Source: CAIWHR01 sp963811685 (GTDB lineage: Bacteria; Pseudomonadota; Gammaproteobacteria; Burkholderiales; Casimicrobiaceae). Taken from it: a DNA stretch of 64,000 nt. The position numbers and the translations under genes were made by a program. The notes below the pieces were generated by a model. The model saw only the letters and a program-made list of their open reading frames with translations. It was not told the DNA's origin and made no database searches. The DNA is taken from positions 62,001 through 126,000 of the forward strand of contig CAWESK010000023.1 of NCBI GenBank assembly GCA_963811685.1, in the 5' to 3' direction. Shown piece after piece: positions 17,950 through 26,704 of this stretch. The stretch's first letter is position 1. The number at the start of each line of letters is the position of its first letter.

Positions 17950-18112
17950 TTACCCCAACCGGCCGGGTTTCCCCGGGGTCCGCTCAACCGCGATGGCAGC
18001 GCCCGTCGGCGCTCTCACGAAAGCCTGCGCCTCGAGCGCCCAATGCTTCTTGAGACCATACCAGAGGTCGGCCGCGAACATCACGTGCTCGTCCGGCCCC
18101 TCCGGCAACGGC
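17950..18112 (-). other. Out-of-frame C-terminal tail of the neighbouring lipase-like gene
   Basis: The sequence just past the TAA of the lipase-like gene reads in another frame as L-P-E-G-P-D-E-H-V-M-F-A-A-D-L-W-Y-G-L-K-K-H-W, ending at a TAA at 17950-17952. This aligns with the tail of its paralog (L-P-D-G-V-D and A-A-D-I-W-H-S-I-A-K-H-W, coded near 20650-20720). The stop at 18113 is therefore probably caused by a one-base shift, and the true gene would span 17950-19054. Confidence 0.65.
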
Positions 18113-19054
18113 TTACAGCGCGGACGGGTTGTCCGGAACGTACGCCTCGATCCACGCGCGCATCGCCGGGCTCTGCAGGAGATCGCGGGTCGCCGGTACG
18201 GTCACGTGCGCGTAATCGGCCGGGAGCCACGTGTTCCTCACGACGGCGGTCCCGCTTGCGCGAAACGTCTTCAATTCGTCGAACGCGGGCCCGTCGAGCG
18301 CCCAGAGGTCGAAGGCGATCCGGTAGCCGACGAATTCGTCGACCGTGTCGGGAATCGTGCGGACGCGGTCGAGGACGATCCAGTGGTTCGGCAGCGCGAG
18401 CGCCCAGCCGCCGGTGCCGACGGTAGCGACGTAGCCGAGGCGAAAGCCCACGACCGGCCGCTTGCGGCCGGTGAGCGGATCGACGATCGTGGTCGCCGTC
18501 TCGAACTTCCCAGTCGCGGGGTTGAAGGGGTGGAGCTCCTTCGACCAATCGCCCGCGAGCTCGTGCAGCACCTTGACCGCCTGGATGCCTCCTTGGCTGT
18601 GGCCGACCATCGTCGGGCGCACGCCCTCGTGCTCGTAGCACCAGGCGAGGAGGCCGGCGATGTCGGGCGCGCTTTCGTAAGGGCTGAGCGACCAGTCGTG
18701 CTCGTGGGGGGTGAGTATTCGCTCCTCCGGATAGCCCATGCCCACGAGGAAGGCGCCCAGCGACTCCATCGCGAGGTAGACCGGGTAGATGCCGCCGCGA
18801 ATCAGGAAGATTCGCGGCGCCGGCGCCTTGGACAGCGTATCCCGGACGTCTGCGGCGCTGATCTTCGCGGGATCGAGCGCGAGGATGCGGTCCTCGAGCG
18901 CGCGGTCCATCGGCACCGAACGCAGCATGCTGCCGGGTGTTGCCACCGGGGCGGGCGGCGCGACCGGGATGGTCGAGCAACCGCTGCCGACGGCGATCAA
19001 CGCCGCGAGCAGGAGGGAAAGAACGGGAGAAAGAAAGGGGCGAAGAGGGTTCAT
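18113..19054 (-). CDS. Lipoprotein alpha/beta hydrolase (lipase-like), paralog 1
   Basis: A protein of 313 residues with a signal peptide and lipobox-like A-V-G-S-G-C near residue 26, so probably a lipoprotein. The nucleophile elbow G-H-S-Q-G-G (Ser) lies in the middle, with F-L-I-R-G-G-I-Y as the preceding strand. It would hydrolyse an ester, with lipid or polyester as the inferred substrate type. Its ATG overlaps the stop of the condensation-domain gene (ATGA). A paralog lies two genes upstream at 20637-21566. The stop here is probably premature, since an out-of-frame continuation to 17950 matches the paralog tail. Confidence 0.75.
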   Translation of the reverse strand: MNPLRPFLSPVLSLLLAALIAVGSGCSTIPVAPPAPVATPGSMLRSVPMDRALEDRILALDPAKISAADVRDTLSKAPAPRIFLIRGGIYPVYLAMESLGAFLVGMGYPEERILTPHEHDWSLSPYESAPDIAGLLAWCYEHEGVRPTMVGHSQGGIQAVKVLHELAGDWSKELHPFNPATGKFETATTIVDPLTGRKRPVVGFRLGYVATVGTGGWALALPNHWIVLDRVRTIPDTVDEFVGYRIAFDLWALDGPAFDELKTFRASGTAVVRNTWLPADYAHVTVPATRDLLQSPAMRAWIEAYVPDNPSAL

Positions 19055-20352
19055 GGGCCGGATGATGTTTGGAGCGTGCCGACGCCGTCTGTCAGCGCGG
19101 CGGCTATTCTATCGATGTCTTCAGGGGTATAGGCGGCGATCCTGTAGGACAAGCCGAGATGGAGCGCTCCGCCGGCGGTCGTCGCGGCGACGATCAGCGG
19201 CGACGCCGGCCCCGTGGAGACGGCACGCAGGTACTCTTGGGGGGGCGTCCCCTCGCCGACCTCCGGCCACAGTGCGTCGACGTCGAGCGGCGTCAATCCG
19301 GCCCACGCGGGATAGTTCTTGGCATCGATATTGGCGCGCTGCGACGGCGAGAGCCGCGGCCACAGGAGCACCACGCCCGCCAGCGCGAGCAGCGTCTGCA
19401 GGTAGAGCTTGCGCCGGCGCACCCGCGAGGTCTGCTGGTGAATGTCGCAGGCGAGCTCGCGCAGCGTGATCCCCGCCGGCACCGGATGGGAGTACCGATA
19501 CGAGCTCAGGAACTGGCCGAACGTGTCGTTGACGGGGGTCCCGAAATCGCGGCGGATGTTGACGATCGATGCGATGCCGATCTCGCGCCGCCGCTGCTGG
19601 TGGCGCGCGTCGCCGGCGATCGGCCCGATCGCCTGCATCAGGAGCGCGAGCATGAGATCGCCGCGGGTCACCCCCCACGCGCGCGCGGCGCGGGCCATCG
19701 CGTCGACGCCGGGCTTTTCGATCCGACTCGTGGCGAAGGCGATTGCGCGATCGTCGCCGCGCGGATAGCGCGGTCGAAGCGAGCGGCGCGCGCTGGCCAT
19801 GGCCGCAGGAACCGCCGTCATCCCGGCGAGCACGTAACCGGCGTTGCGCCGGAGCACGGTCCCGTCCGTCGGCGGGTAGAGCGCCGGGATCCGCGCTCCG
19901 GCGCTCGCGTTCCTGTAGCGCGCGACGACGTCGGCGAGGAGCCCGACGATCGAATCGCCGCCGGCGACGACGTGGTCATACGCGACCCCGACATGGAACG
20001 ACGCGCCGCCATCAACGGCGAAGAACCGGAACGGATCCGTGTGTCCTTCGGCGACGAAGCGCGTGTTGACGCCGCGCTCCATCGCCGCGCGCACCGCTTC
20101 GTGCGGGTCGGCGCCGCCCGCGAGGACCTCGAGCGGCACCGTCGTGGCGCCCCCCTTGTATTCGTAGCGTCGTCGTGCGGCGTCGAGCGCGTAGCCCCCA
20201 AGGCCGCGCGCCGCGAACAGCGCGTCGAGGTCGCGGGCGAGCCGTTGCGCGTCGAGCGCAACGTCGATGCGCACGACGTGCACGGCGTTGTACGGATGAA
20301 GCTCTCGCCAGCGCAGCATCGTCGCCTGGAAGATGTTGAGTCGGCCTTTCAT
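19051..20352 (-). CDS. Condensation-domain / WS-DGAT-like acyltransferase superfamily protein
   Basis: A protein of 433 residues, the size of one condensation (C-domain/PapA/wax-synthase-like) fold. The region matching HHxxxDG reads A-Y-D-H-V-V-A-G-G-D-S: the second His is kept but the next acidic position is Gly. A D-F-G-type element is seen as F-G-T-P-V-N-D-T-F-G-Q-F near residue 275. Such enzymes join an acyl group to an alcohol or amine. It may use acyl chains made by the cluster downstream; this is inference. The ATG is 10 bases from the end of a MITE, and AGGGA from the junction may act as its ribosome site. Confidence 0.65.
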   Translation of the reverse strand: MKGRLNIFQATMLRWRELHPYNAVHVVRIDVALDAQRLARDLDALFAARGLGGYALDAARRRYEYKGGATTVPLEVLAGGADPHEAVRAAMERGVNTRFVAEGHTDPFRFFAVDGGASFHVGVAYDHVVAGGDSIVGLLADVVARYRNASAGARIPALYPPTDGTVLRRNAGYVLAGMTAVPAAMASARRSLRPRYPRGDDRAIAFATSRIEKPGVDAMARAARAWGVTRGDLMLALLMQAIGPIAGDARHQQRRREIGIASIVNIRRDFGTPVNDTFGQFLSSYRYSHPVPAGITLRELACDIHQQTSRVRRRKLYLQTLLALAGVVLLWPRLSPSQRANIDAKNYPAWAGLTPLDVDALWPEVGEGTPPQEYLRAVSTGPASPLIVAATTAGGALHLGLSYRIAAYTPEDIDRIAAALTDGVGTLQTSSGP

Positions 20353-20361
20353 CGGCGATCC

Positions 20362-20640
20362 CTAGGGAGCCTCTGCATAAGTATGGCGGTCGCGACGAGT
20401 CGCTGTTCGGGATGGGATGCGCGAAGCAAGGCGAAGCGAATGGTCGACCCCCTTCGCGAGGCTTGCGACAAAGCAGACCGCCCGAACAGCCCTCGTCCCT
20501 TCGGGCTGCAGCCCAAAGCGGCGTCTGCGTCGCCGGTCTCCTTGGTTCGTAGGCCGAGCTACGACCTGCGTCGCCCGTCTTGCATCCATCCGCTTTGGGC
20601 CGTGCAGCGCGATCGTCATACTTATGCAGAGGCTCCCTAG
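20362..20640. mobile_element. MITE with 20-bp terminal inverted repeats and CTAG target duplication
   Basis: A 271-bp element (20366-20636) begins with GGAGCCTCTGCATAAGTATG and ends with its exact inverse complement. CTAG flanks both sides (20362-20365 and 20637-20640), which fits the YTAR target of the IS5 group. It codes for nothing credible. Inside are two further stems, CTGTTCGGG (20403) with CCCGAACAG (20481), and CCCAAAGCGG (20512) with CCGCTTTGGG (20590), plus the palindrome GGGCTGCAGCCC at 20503. Removing the element and one CTAG puts the TAG stop of the upstream gene 12 bases from the ATG of the downstream gene, so it landed in an operon junction. Confidence 0.9.
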
Positions 20641-21566
20641 TGCGCAACGCGCTGCGTCTCGCGGCACCAGTGCTTCGCGATGCTGTGCCAGATGTCGGCC
20701 GCGTGCACGAGGTTCGTCGTGTCGACGCCGTCGGGCAGCGGCGCCGGAGCATCGGGACGATACGCATCGATCCATGCCCGCGTCACCGGATTCGCAGCGA
20801 GATGCTCCGTTCGCGGCAGGTCGACGTGCCGATACGACGCAGGCAGCGTCACGTTGCGGACATGCGCCGACCCTGTTGCGGCGTAGCGCGCGGAGCCGGG
20901 AAACGTGCCGGCGACCATGTCCCACTCGATCACGAACCCGGTGAACTCGTCGACGGTGTCGGGGATCTCGTGCAGCTTGCCGATCATCGTCCATTGCCCC
21001 AGCAGGACGCGCGGCAGCGTGCCGGTCGCGAGCGCGCACGCGTAGGGGACCTTGAGTCCGAGCGCGGGCCGTGCGCGGCCGGTCGCGGGATCGACGATGG
21101 AGTCGCGCGCCAACGGTTCGCCCGTTTGCGCGTCGACCACCGTCACGTGGCTTGCGAACGCGCCGGCGAGCTCGTGCAGCGTGCGCACCGCCAGCATCCC
21201 GCCTCCGCTGTAGCCGATGAGGAGCGGCATCGTGCCGTCGCGCTCGTAGTGCCACGCGATCATCCCCGCAAGCGTCGCGCTGGAGACCATGCTCGAGTAC
21301 GACCATTTGCCGTCGGCGGGATTGCGGATGCGGTCCGCCGGATAGCCCATTGCGACCAGGAAGCGCGCGAACGAATCCATCGTCACGACGTCGAGGCTTC
21401 CCGAGATCGCGATGACCCGTGGCGCCGCCGTTGGCGCCAGAACCTCGCGGATGTCACGCGGCGAAAGACGGTCGCAGTCGAGCGCCGCGGGCGATTCGGC
21501 GTGCACGGCCAGCGCGGCGAAGGCGAGCCACAGCGCGATGCCGGCGGACGTCGCTTTTCGGCGCAC
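20637..21566 (-). CDS. Secreted alpha/beta hydrolase (lipase-like), paralog 2
   Basis: A protein of about 309 residues from GTG 21566, which lies 8 bases after the preceding methyltransferase stop; longer versions would run into that gene. A signal peptide is present (I-A-L-W-L-A-F-A-A-L-A-V-H-A). The nucleophile motif is G-Y-S-G-G-G, and V-A-M-G-Y-P, R-T-L-H-E-L-A-G and I-P-D-T-V-D-E-F are shared with paralog 1. The stop TAG is the CTAG at the MITE edge and was probably the stop before insertion too. It is likely part of one transcript with the methyltransferase and the condensation protein. Confidence 0.75.
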   Translation of the reverse strand: MRRKATSAGIALWLAFAALAVHAESPAALDCDRLSPRDIREVLAPTAAPRVIAISGSLDVVTMDSFARFLVAMGYPADRIRNPADGKWSYSSMVSSATLAGMIAWHYERDGTMPLLIGYSGGGMLAVRTLHELAGAFASHVTVVDAQTGEPLARDSIVDPATGRARPALGLKVPYACALATGTLPRVLLGQWTMIGKLHEIPDTVDEFTGFVIEWDMVAGTFPGSARYAATGSAHVRNVTLPASYRHVDLPRTEHLAANPVTRAWIDAYRPDAPAPLPDGVDTTNLVHAADIWHSIAKHWCRETQRVAH

Positions 21567-21573
21567 GAGGCGG

Positions 21574-22173
21574 CTACGTCCCGTGCGCTCCGAAACGCGG
21601 CAGGAAGCGCCCCGTGCGCTCGATGTAGCGCGCGTAGGCATCGCCATGGCTTTGCAGCAGATGGCGCTCCTCGTCGCGTGCCTTCCGGTTCATCAGCGCG
21701 ATGTGGATAGCAGCGACTGCGAGCATCGGCCACGTCGGCAGCACGACGGCGGTCGATAGCATGAGCAGGATCGAGAACGCGTAGATCGGATGCCGGATGC
21801 GGCTGAACGGACCATCGGTGATGAGGGGCGGCTTGGTGTCGGGACTCACGTCCATCCGCCAGTCCTTGCCCATGCGTGCCCAGCAGCGCACGGTGAACGC
21901 GAGGCATCCGATGCCGACGGCGGCAGCGAGCCAGCGCAGCGCGGCGTACGCCGGACCGTCGAGTGCCGGGACCGCCCACGGCGCGTCGGTCGCCTGCACG
22001 GCGATCCACGGCAGCGCGATCCACAAGGTGACGAGCGGAACCCACACGATCCAGGTGCCGCGCTCGGCGACGGCGTGACGCGCCTTGCGCTTCACGCGGA
22101 CGATCTTGACGCCCACGCTGAACCAGTAGGCGGAAACGGTGGTCGCGAGCAGCAGCAGGGGGATATCCCGCAT
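21574..22173 (-). CDS. Isoprenylcysteine carboxyl methyltransferase (ICMT)-family membrane protein
   Basis: A protein of 199 residues with about five membrane segments. The C-terminal half has D-G-P-F-S-R-I-R-H-P-I-Y-A and a later R-D-E-E-R-H-L-L, the SAM-binding pattern shared by ICMT and phospholipid methyltransferases. Bacterial members methylate lipids or other small acceptors; the substrate here is unknown. It is the first gene of the lipase/condensation set on this strand. Confidence 0.8.
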   Translation of the reverse strand: MRDIPLLLLATTVSAYWFSVGVKIVRVKRKARHAVAERGTWIVWVPLVTLWIALPWIAVQATDAPWAVPALDGPAYAALRWLAAAVGIGCLAFTVRCWARMGKDWRMDVSPDTKPPLITDGPFSRIRHPIYAFSILLMLSTAVVLPTWPMLAVAAIHIALMNRKARDEERHLLQSHGDAYARYIERTGRFLPRFGAHGT

Positions 22174-22293
22174 GATTCCGGCGCGGCGGCGAGGCCGCGG
22201 AGTCTCGATGAACGGACCCGCGGCAGGCGGGCGCGTGGATGCGCGCGCAACGGCTCCCGCGCACGCGAGATGTTCCAGTATATCGCTCCCGCC

Positions 22294-23610
22294 TCAGCCC
22301 GGCGAGCCTGTCGTCGTCGCCGCCGCCTGCACTGCTTGCTGCCGTGCCGCGGCGGCGCCCAGGCCGGCCCCGACCAGCGACCAGAACAGCAGCGCGCTCT
22401 GGCGCACGAAGAAATCGTCCGTCAGATTCTTGATGACCACACCCGCGACCAGCGCGAGGCCGGCCGCGCCGATTTCCGCGATGCCCGGGTCGGTGCTGCG
22501 GGCCACGCGCCGAAATGCGACGGCCACCTGGCCGATAAGCAGGATGAACGCGAGGAGACCCGGCACGCCGGTCTCGAGCGCCCGGTTGAGGAACATGTCG
22601 TGAGCATGCAACAGCATCGGATCGTTGAATTGCGCAAGAAACGCTTGCCGCGACGAAAGCTTGCCGAGTCCGGAGCCGACCCACGGATGCTCGGCTATCC
22701 TGGCCGCCGCGAAGCGCCACAGTTCTCCGCGCGGATCATCGGACAGGAATTCCCAGACGTCGGTCCCCGGCGTGGCGAGCGCGATTCGCGATTCGGACGC
22801 CGTGAATACCTGGGCCAGCGCGAGCGCGGCTACCAGCGCGGCGACGGCCGGCATTGCGAACGCACGGAACCGCGAGTTCCAGTAACGCATGGAGAAGATC
22901 GCGAATATCGTGATCTCCGCCGCGGCCGCGAGCGCGAACGTGCGATTCAGCGTGAAGAATCCCGCCACGATGCAACCGGCCGCCATGATCAGCGCGCCTA
23001 TCCGCGCCGCCGAGTGGGGCTTTGCGCGCAGCGCGAAGAGAAAGAACACCGGCAACACGGTGACGAGAAACGTCGACACCGTCCCCACGTCGCCGAAGGG
23101 CCCGAGATCGAACCACGGCTGGCCCGGTACGAGCAGCGCGAATCCGAGGACCAGCGCGACGAGGGTTACCACGACGAGCACCCGGCCCAGCCAGCGCGCA
23201 CCGTCGTGGCGGCGAGCAAGCGTGTACCACGTCGCCCACGCACCGAACGAGTAGAGGACTTCGTAGCGATACTCGGTCAACGACAGGAAGCGATCGTGAG
23301 CGAAAGCGACGGAGACTCCCGCCAGCACCATCCATGCCGCCCATCCTGCAATGAGCGGCAGCTTCGGCATCTCGCGCCATCCGCCGGCGATAAATGTCAG
23401 CAGCGCCGCGATTCCCAGCGCACTCGAACGCACCGCGAGCAGATGGTGGAACGGCAGCGTGCCGACGAACAGGCACCCGAACACGAGCGCGCCCGACCAC
23501 ATCGAGCTCCGGGTCGGGGCAGCGGAGGCGGGCGCGGGCATCGTCGGCGAATCGGGCGGGAACATCGGGGTCGACGCCGTCGCGCACGAAACTCGCCTTG
23601 GCATCGGCAT
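22294..23610 (-). CDS. O-antigen ligase / polymerase-like membrane protein (Wzy/WaaL family)
   Basis: A polytopic membrane protein of about 438 residues with roughly ten segments and a large periplasmic loop. That loop holds F-L-S-D-D-P-R-G-E-L-W-R and W-V-G-S-G-L-G-K-L, with N-D-P-M-L-L-H-A-H-D-M-F-L-N just after; the H-x-H-x-x-x-L motif is typical of the O-antigen ligase family (PF04932). It would attach or polymerise glycans at the periplasmic face. The start is unsure: ATGs at 23676, 23610, 23604, 23565 and 23541 are in frame, none with a clear ribosome site. It is divergent from the GT4 gene at 23717. Confidence 0.8.
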   Translation of the reverse strand: MPMPRRVSCATASTPMFPPDSPTMPAPASAAPTRSSMWSGALVFGCLFVGTLPFHHLLAVRSSALGIAALLTFIAGGWREMPKLPLIAGWAAWMVLAGVSVAFAHDRFLSLTEYRYEVLYSFGAWATWYTLARRHDGARWLGRVLVVVTLVALVLGFALLVPGQPWFDLGPFGDVGTVSTFLVTVLPVFFLFALRAKPHSAARIGALIMAAGCIVAGFFTLNRTFALAAAAEITIFAIFSMRYWNSRFRAFAMPAVAALVAALALAQVFTASESRIALATPGTDVWEFLSDDPRGELWRFAAARIAEHPWVGSGLGKLSSRQAFLAQFNDPMLLHAHDMFLNRALETGVPGLLAFILLIGQVAVAFRRVARSTDPGIAEIGAAGLALVAGVVIKNLTDDFFVRQSALLFWSLVGAGLGAAAARQQAVQAAATTTGSPG

Positions 23611-23716
23611 GATACCCGACGCAAGCCGGATTTGACGCCCGTCGCCTGCGCGTGCCAAAGTCAATCGATCCGACATGCCTTCCTCGCGGGCTGGCAGCGC
23701 GATACGCGGAGTGCCG

Positions 23717-24853
23717 ATGCCGGCGCAGAGAATCCTTTTTTTTGTCGACACGCTGGAACTCGGCGGTCTGTCGTATGTCGTGCTCGCGTTGCTCGCTGCG
23801 ATGCGCGCGCGCGGCATCACCGTCGGCCTCGGTGTCCTGGAGGGGATCGTGGAGCAGCCGGTGCCCGACGGCGCCTGGGTTCGCGTGCATCCCGCCACGC
23901 GAGCCAAGCATCCGCGCGGACACGCGCGATTCCGGCGCGCGGCCACCGAGTTCGCGCGGAAGACGATCGCCGAATTCGAAGCGTCGTTCGGGCCGGCGGA
24001 TCTGGTCGTGGCGGCAGGCGAGCTCGCCATCCGCTGCCTTCCCGCGACGGGAACGGCGCGCCTCATCGCGAGCTCGCATTCATCCCAGCTGCAGGCGCCG
24101 AAGCATCGCGGCTGGATCGGGCGCGCACGGCTTGCCTTCAAGCGAATGCGCCGGGGCGCTCGCTTGCGCCGACTGTTGAACGACCGCCACGTCCATGTCG
24201 TGTCGCACGGGCTCGCCGCGGAGCTGACCGGCGAATTGCACGTCCGGCCTGCGTCGCTGCACGTGATCCACAATCCCTTCGACATTGCCGCGATCCGGGC
24301 TCTCGCGTCTTCGAGCACCCCGCAAAGCTCTGCGCAGCGACTGCCCTTCGTCGTCGGCGTCGGGCATTTCGTGCGCAGAAAGCGTTTTGACCGGCTGATC
24401 GATGCCTTCGCGCAAAGCGGCGTCGACGGCGACCTCGTGCTGGTGGGCCAGGGGCCCGAGGAAGCAGCGCTGCGCGCGCGCGCCGACGATCGTGGCATCG
24501 GGCAACGCTTTCGCATCGTGCCGTTCCACGCGAATCACCATGCGCTCGTGCGCAACGCGCGCCTGCTGGTGCTGACCTCGGACAGCGAAGGCCTGGCGAA
24601 CGTGCTGGTCGAGTCGCTGATCGTCGGCGTGCCGGCGCTTGCCACCGACTGCCCGCATGGCCCGCGCGATATCCTCGGCCCGCTGGACGAGCGCGCGCTG
24701 GTGCCTATGTCCCGGCTCGATCTATTGCCCGTCAGGCTCCGCGAGCTGACGCGCGATCCCTATCCGATACCGGAGGCGCTCGTCCAGCGTTTTGCGCTCG
24801 ATCGCATTGTCGACCAGTATCTTGCGCTGGCGGAGCTGTTTCCCCGCCCGTAG
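23717..24853 (+). CDS. Glycosyltransferase family 4
   Basis: A protein of 378 residues with the GT-B fold. The N-terminus is I-L-F-F-V-D-T-L-E-L-G-G-L-S (acceptor-side glycine loop). The C-terminal donor site is S-D-S-E-G-L-A-N-V-L-V-E-S-L, the EX7E motif. The ATG at 23717 has GGAG 5 bases upstream and is preferred to the ATG at 23675. It is the only plus-strand gene in this polysaccharide region. The sugar donor cannot be told. Confidence 0.85.
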   Translation: MPAQRILFFVDTLELGGLSYVVLALLAAMRARGITVGLGVLEGIVEQPVPDGAWVRVHPATRAKHPRGHARFRRAATEFARKTIAEFEASFGPADLVVAAGELAIRCLPATGTARLIASSHSSQLQAPKHRGWIGRARLAFKRMRRGARLRRLLNDRHVHVVSHGLAAELTGELHVRPASLHVIHNPFDIAAIRALASSSTPQSSAQRLPFVVGVGHFVRRKRFDRLIDAFAQSGVDGDLVLVGQGPEEAALRARADDRGIGQRFRIVPFHANHHALVRNARLLVLTSDSEGLANVLVESLIVGVPALATDCPHGPRDILGPLDERALVPMSRLDLLPVRLRELTRDPYPIPEALVQRFALDRIVDQYLALAELFPRP

Positions 24854-24861
24854 CGGCGGGG
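24842..24861. terminator. GC hairpin between convergent genes
   Basis: Arms CCCCGCC and GGCGGGG with a 6-base loop span the stop of the plus-strand GT4 gene and reach to 2 bases before the stop of the minus-strand asparagine synthetase gene. There is no T-run on either side, so it may slow both polymerases but is not a classic intrinsic terminator. Confidence 0.45.
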
Positions 24862-24862
24862 T

Positions 24863-26702
24863 TCAGCCGGCGTCGTCCTGCGCCGCGAGCGCGGCGAGCT
24901 GCGTCAGCGATTCGTCGAGCAGGATGAGCTGCAGCACCTGCTCGGCGAATCCAGGTCTTCGGCTCCTCCAGGTAGCGACGAACCGGTCGATTCGCGAAGC
25001 ATCGAGCAGGCCGCTCGACAGCTTCGCGAGCCGGCCGCCCATTCCCGGAATTCGTGGCGCCAGATCGCTCTCGAGCCAGCCGGCGAGCGGCGGATTGAAG
25101 CCGCGCTTCTTGCGCGCGAAGGGATCGAGATCGCCGAGCGCCGTCATTGCCGGCGCCAGCAGCCTGCGTGGCGGCGTCGTGAACCGCGCGGCGTCCGGAA
25201 GCGCCACCACGGCGCCGACGAAGCGATGATCGAGCAATGGCGCGCGCATCTCGAGGCCGTGCGCCATCGTGCAGAGATCGGCCTTGCGCAGTATGTAGTC
25301 GGGAAGGTAGTTGAGCCGGTCGATCTCGAGCAGCGCGGCTGAGCGTGGTCGCCGCGCTGTCTGGCATCCGCCAATAATGCGCGGGCGGCGCAGCCTCCGG
25401 TGCGAAGAACGCGCGCTCTCCGGGCGTGAAGCCCGAGAACCGCAGCGCGTAAGCCGCGCGCCAGTCGAGCCGAAGCTCCTCCCGCACGCGCTGCCACCCG
25501 CTGCCGCCGATGCCCGCCGGCGCGCGCATGCCGGGCAGCACCATGCCGCGCCGCCAGCGGGTGCGCAGGTGTTTCGCATAGCGCTTGTAGCCGCCGAAGA
25601 GCTCATCGCCGCCATCGCCGCCCAGCACGACCTTGACGTGGCGCGTCGTCTCGCGCGCGAGATACCACGTCGGAACGGACGACGGGTCGGCAAACGGCTC
25701 GTCGAGATCGGCGACGAGGCGCGCAAAGTCATCGGCAATGCGCGTGGGAATCGTGACCGCGAGGTTGGGGAAACCGAGCCGATCGGCAGCCGCACGCGCG
25801 AGCGCGGATTCGTCGAACGGCGTATCGGGAAAGGCGGCGGTGAAGCTCTGCAGGCGGTTGAATCCCATCGCCGCGAGCCGGCAGGCGATGGCGGAGGAAT
25901 CGACGCCCGACGACAGGAAGAGTCCGAGCGGACGGTCCGCGACCGTGCGCATCCGGATCGCCGCATCGAGCGTCGGCAGCCACGCCTCGGTGGAAGGTTC
26001 CGGCCGCCAGTATTCGCGCGCTTCGAGCGTGCCGCGCGCGAGGTCGTAGCGGAGCCAGTGCGCGGGCGGGAGCCGGCGGATGTTGTCGAAAATCGTGCGC
26101 GGCGCCGGAATGGTCCGATGCGCGAGATACGCGTCGATGCCTTCGGCGGAAAATGCGCGCGCCTCTCGCGGCAGCCACGGCAGCAGCGCGCGCGTGGTCG
26201 ACGCGAAAGCGAAGCCGTCGTCGCCATGCGCATAGACGACGGGCTTGAGGCCGAGCCGGTCGCGGATGACGTAGACGGCGCGCCGGCGCAGATCGAGAAT
26301 CGCGATCGCGAACATGCCGCGGAGCCGCGAGACGAAGTCGATGCCCCAGTGCTCGTAGGCGTGCAGGATGAATTCGGTATCGGAACGCGTGCGAAAGACA
26401 TAGCCCGCCGCCTTCAACGCTTCGGCATCGGCGGACCAGTCGTAGACTTCCCCGTTGTACGAGATCCAGACGTCGCCCGCAGCGTTCTCCATCGGCTGGT
26501 CGGCTTCGGGCCGCGGATCGATGATCGACAGCCGCGTGTGCAGGAGCGCATTGGGCGCCGCCGCGGTCGTCGGCTGCAGCTCTCCCGACCAGAAGCGCAC
26601 GTGCTCGGCATCCGGGCCGCGCTGGCGCAGCGCCGCCATCATCCGTTGCGTCTGCGCGGGCGACATGACCCGCTTGCCGAAGTAGCCCGCGATTCCGCAC
26701 AT
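24863..26702 (-). CDS. Asparagine synthetase (glutamine-hydrolysing)-like amidotransferase, copy 1 (frameshifted)
   Basis: Begins MCGIAGYFGKR at 26702, with Cys2 the glutaminase nucleophile; L-S-I-I-D-P-R and S-Y-N-G-E-V-Y are further amidotransferase motifs. The synthetase domain has the PP-loop L-F-L-S-S-G-V-D-S-S and G-G-D-G-G-D-E-L-F-G-G-Y. A one-base shift near 25340 moves the reading to A-L-L-E-I-D-R-L-N-Y-L-P-D-Y, which continues to the stop at 24863; total about 612 residues, normal for the family. Members in polysaccharide clusters amidate sugars or other carboxyl groups. It lies 2 bases after the GT4 gene upstream. Confidence 0.85.
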
Positions 26703-26704
26703 GA

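Noticed and set aside
20362..20640. A CRISPR or attachment-site reading of the inverted repeats
   Set aside because: There is one pair of terminal inverted repeats with a 4-bp duplication and no spacer series, no integrase and no tRNA. MITE fits best.
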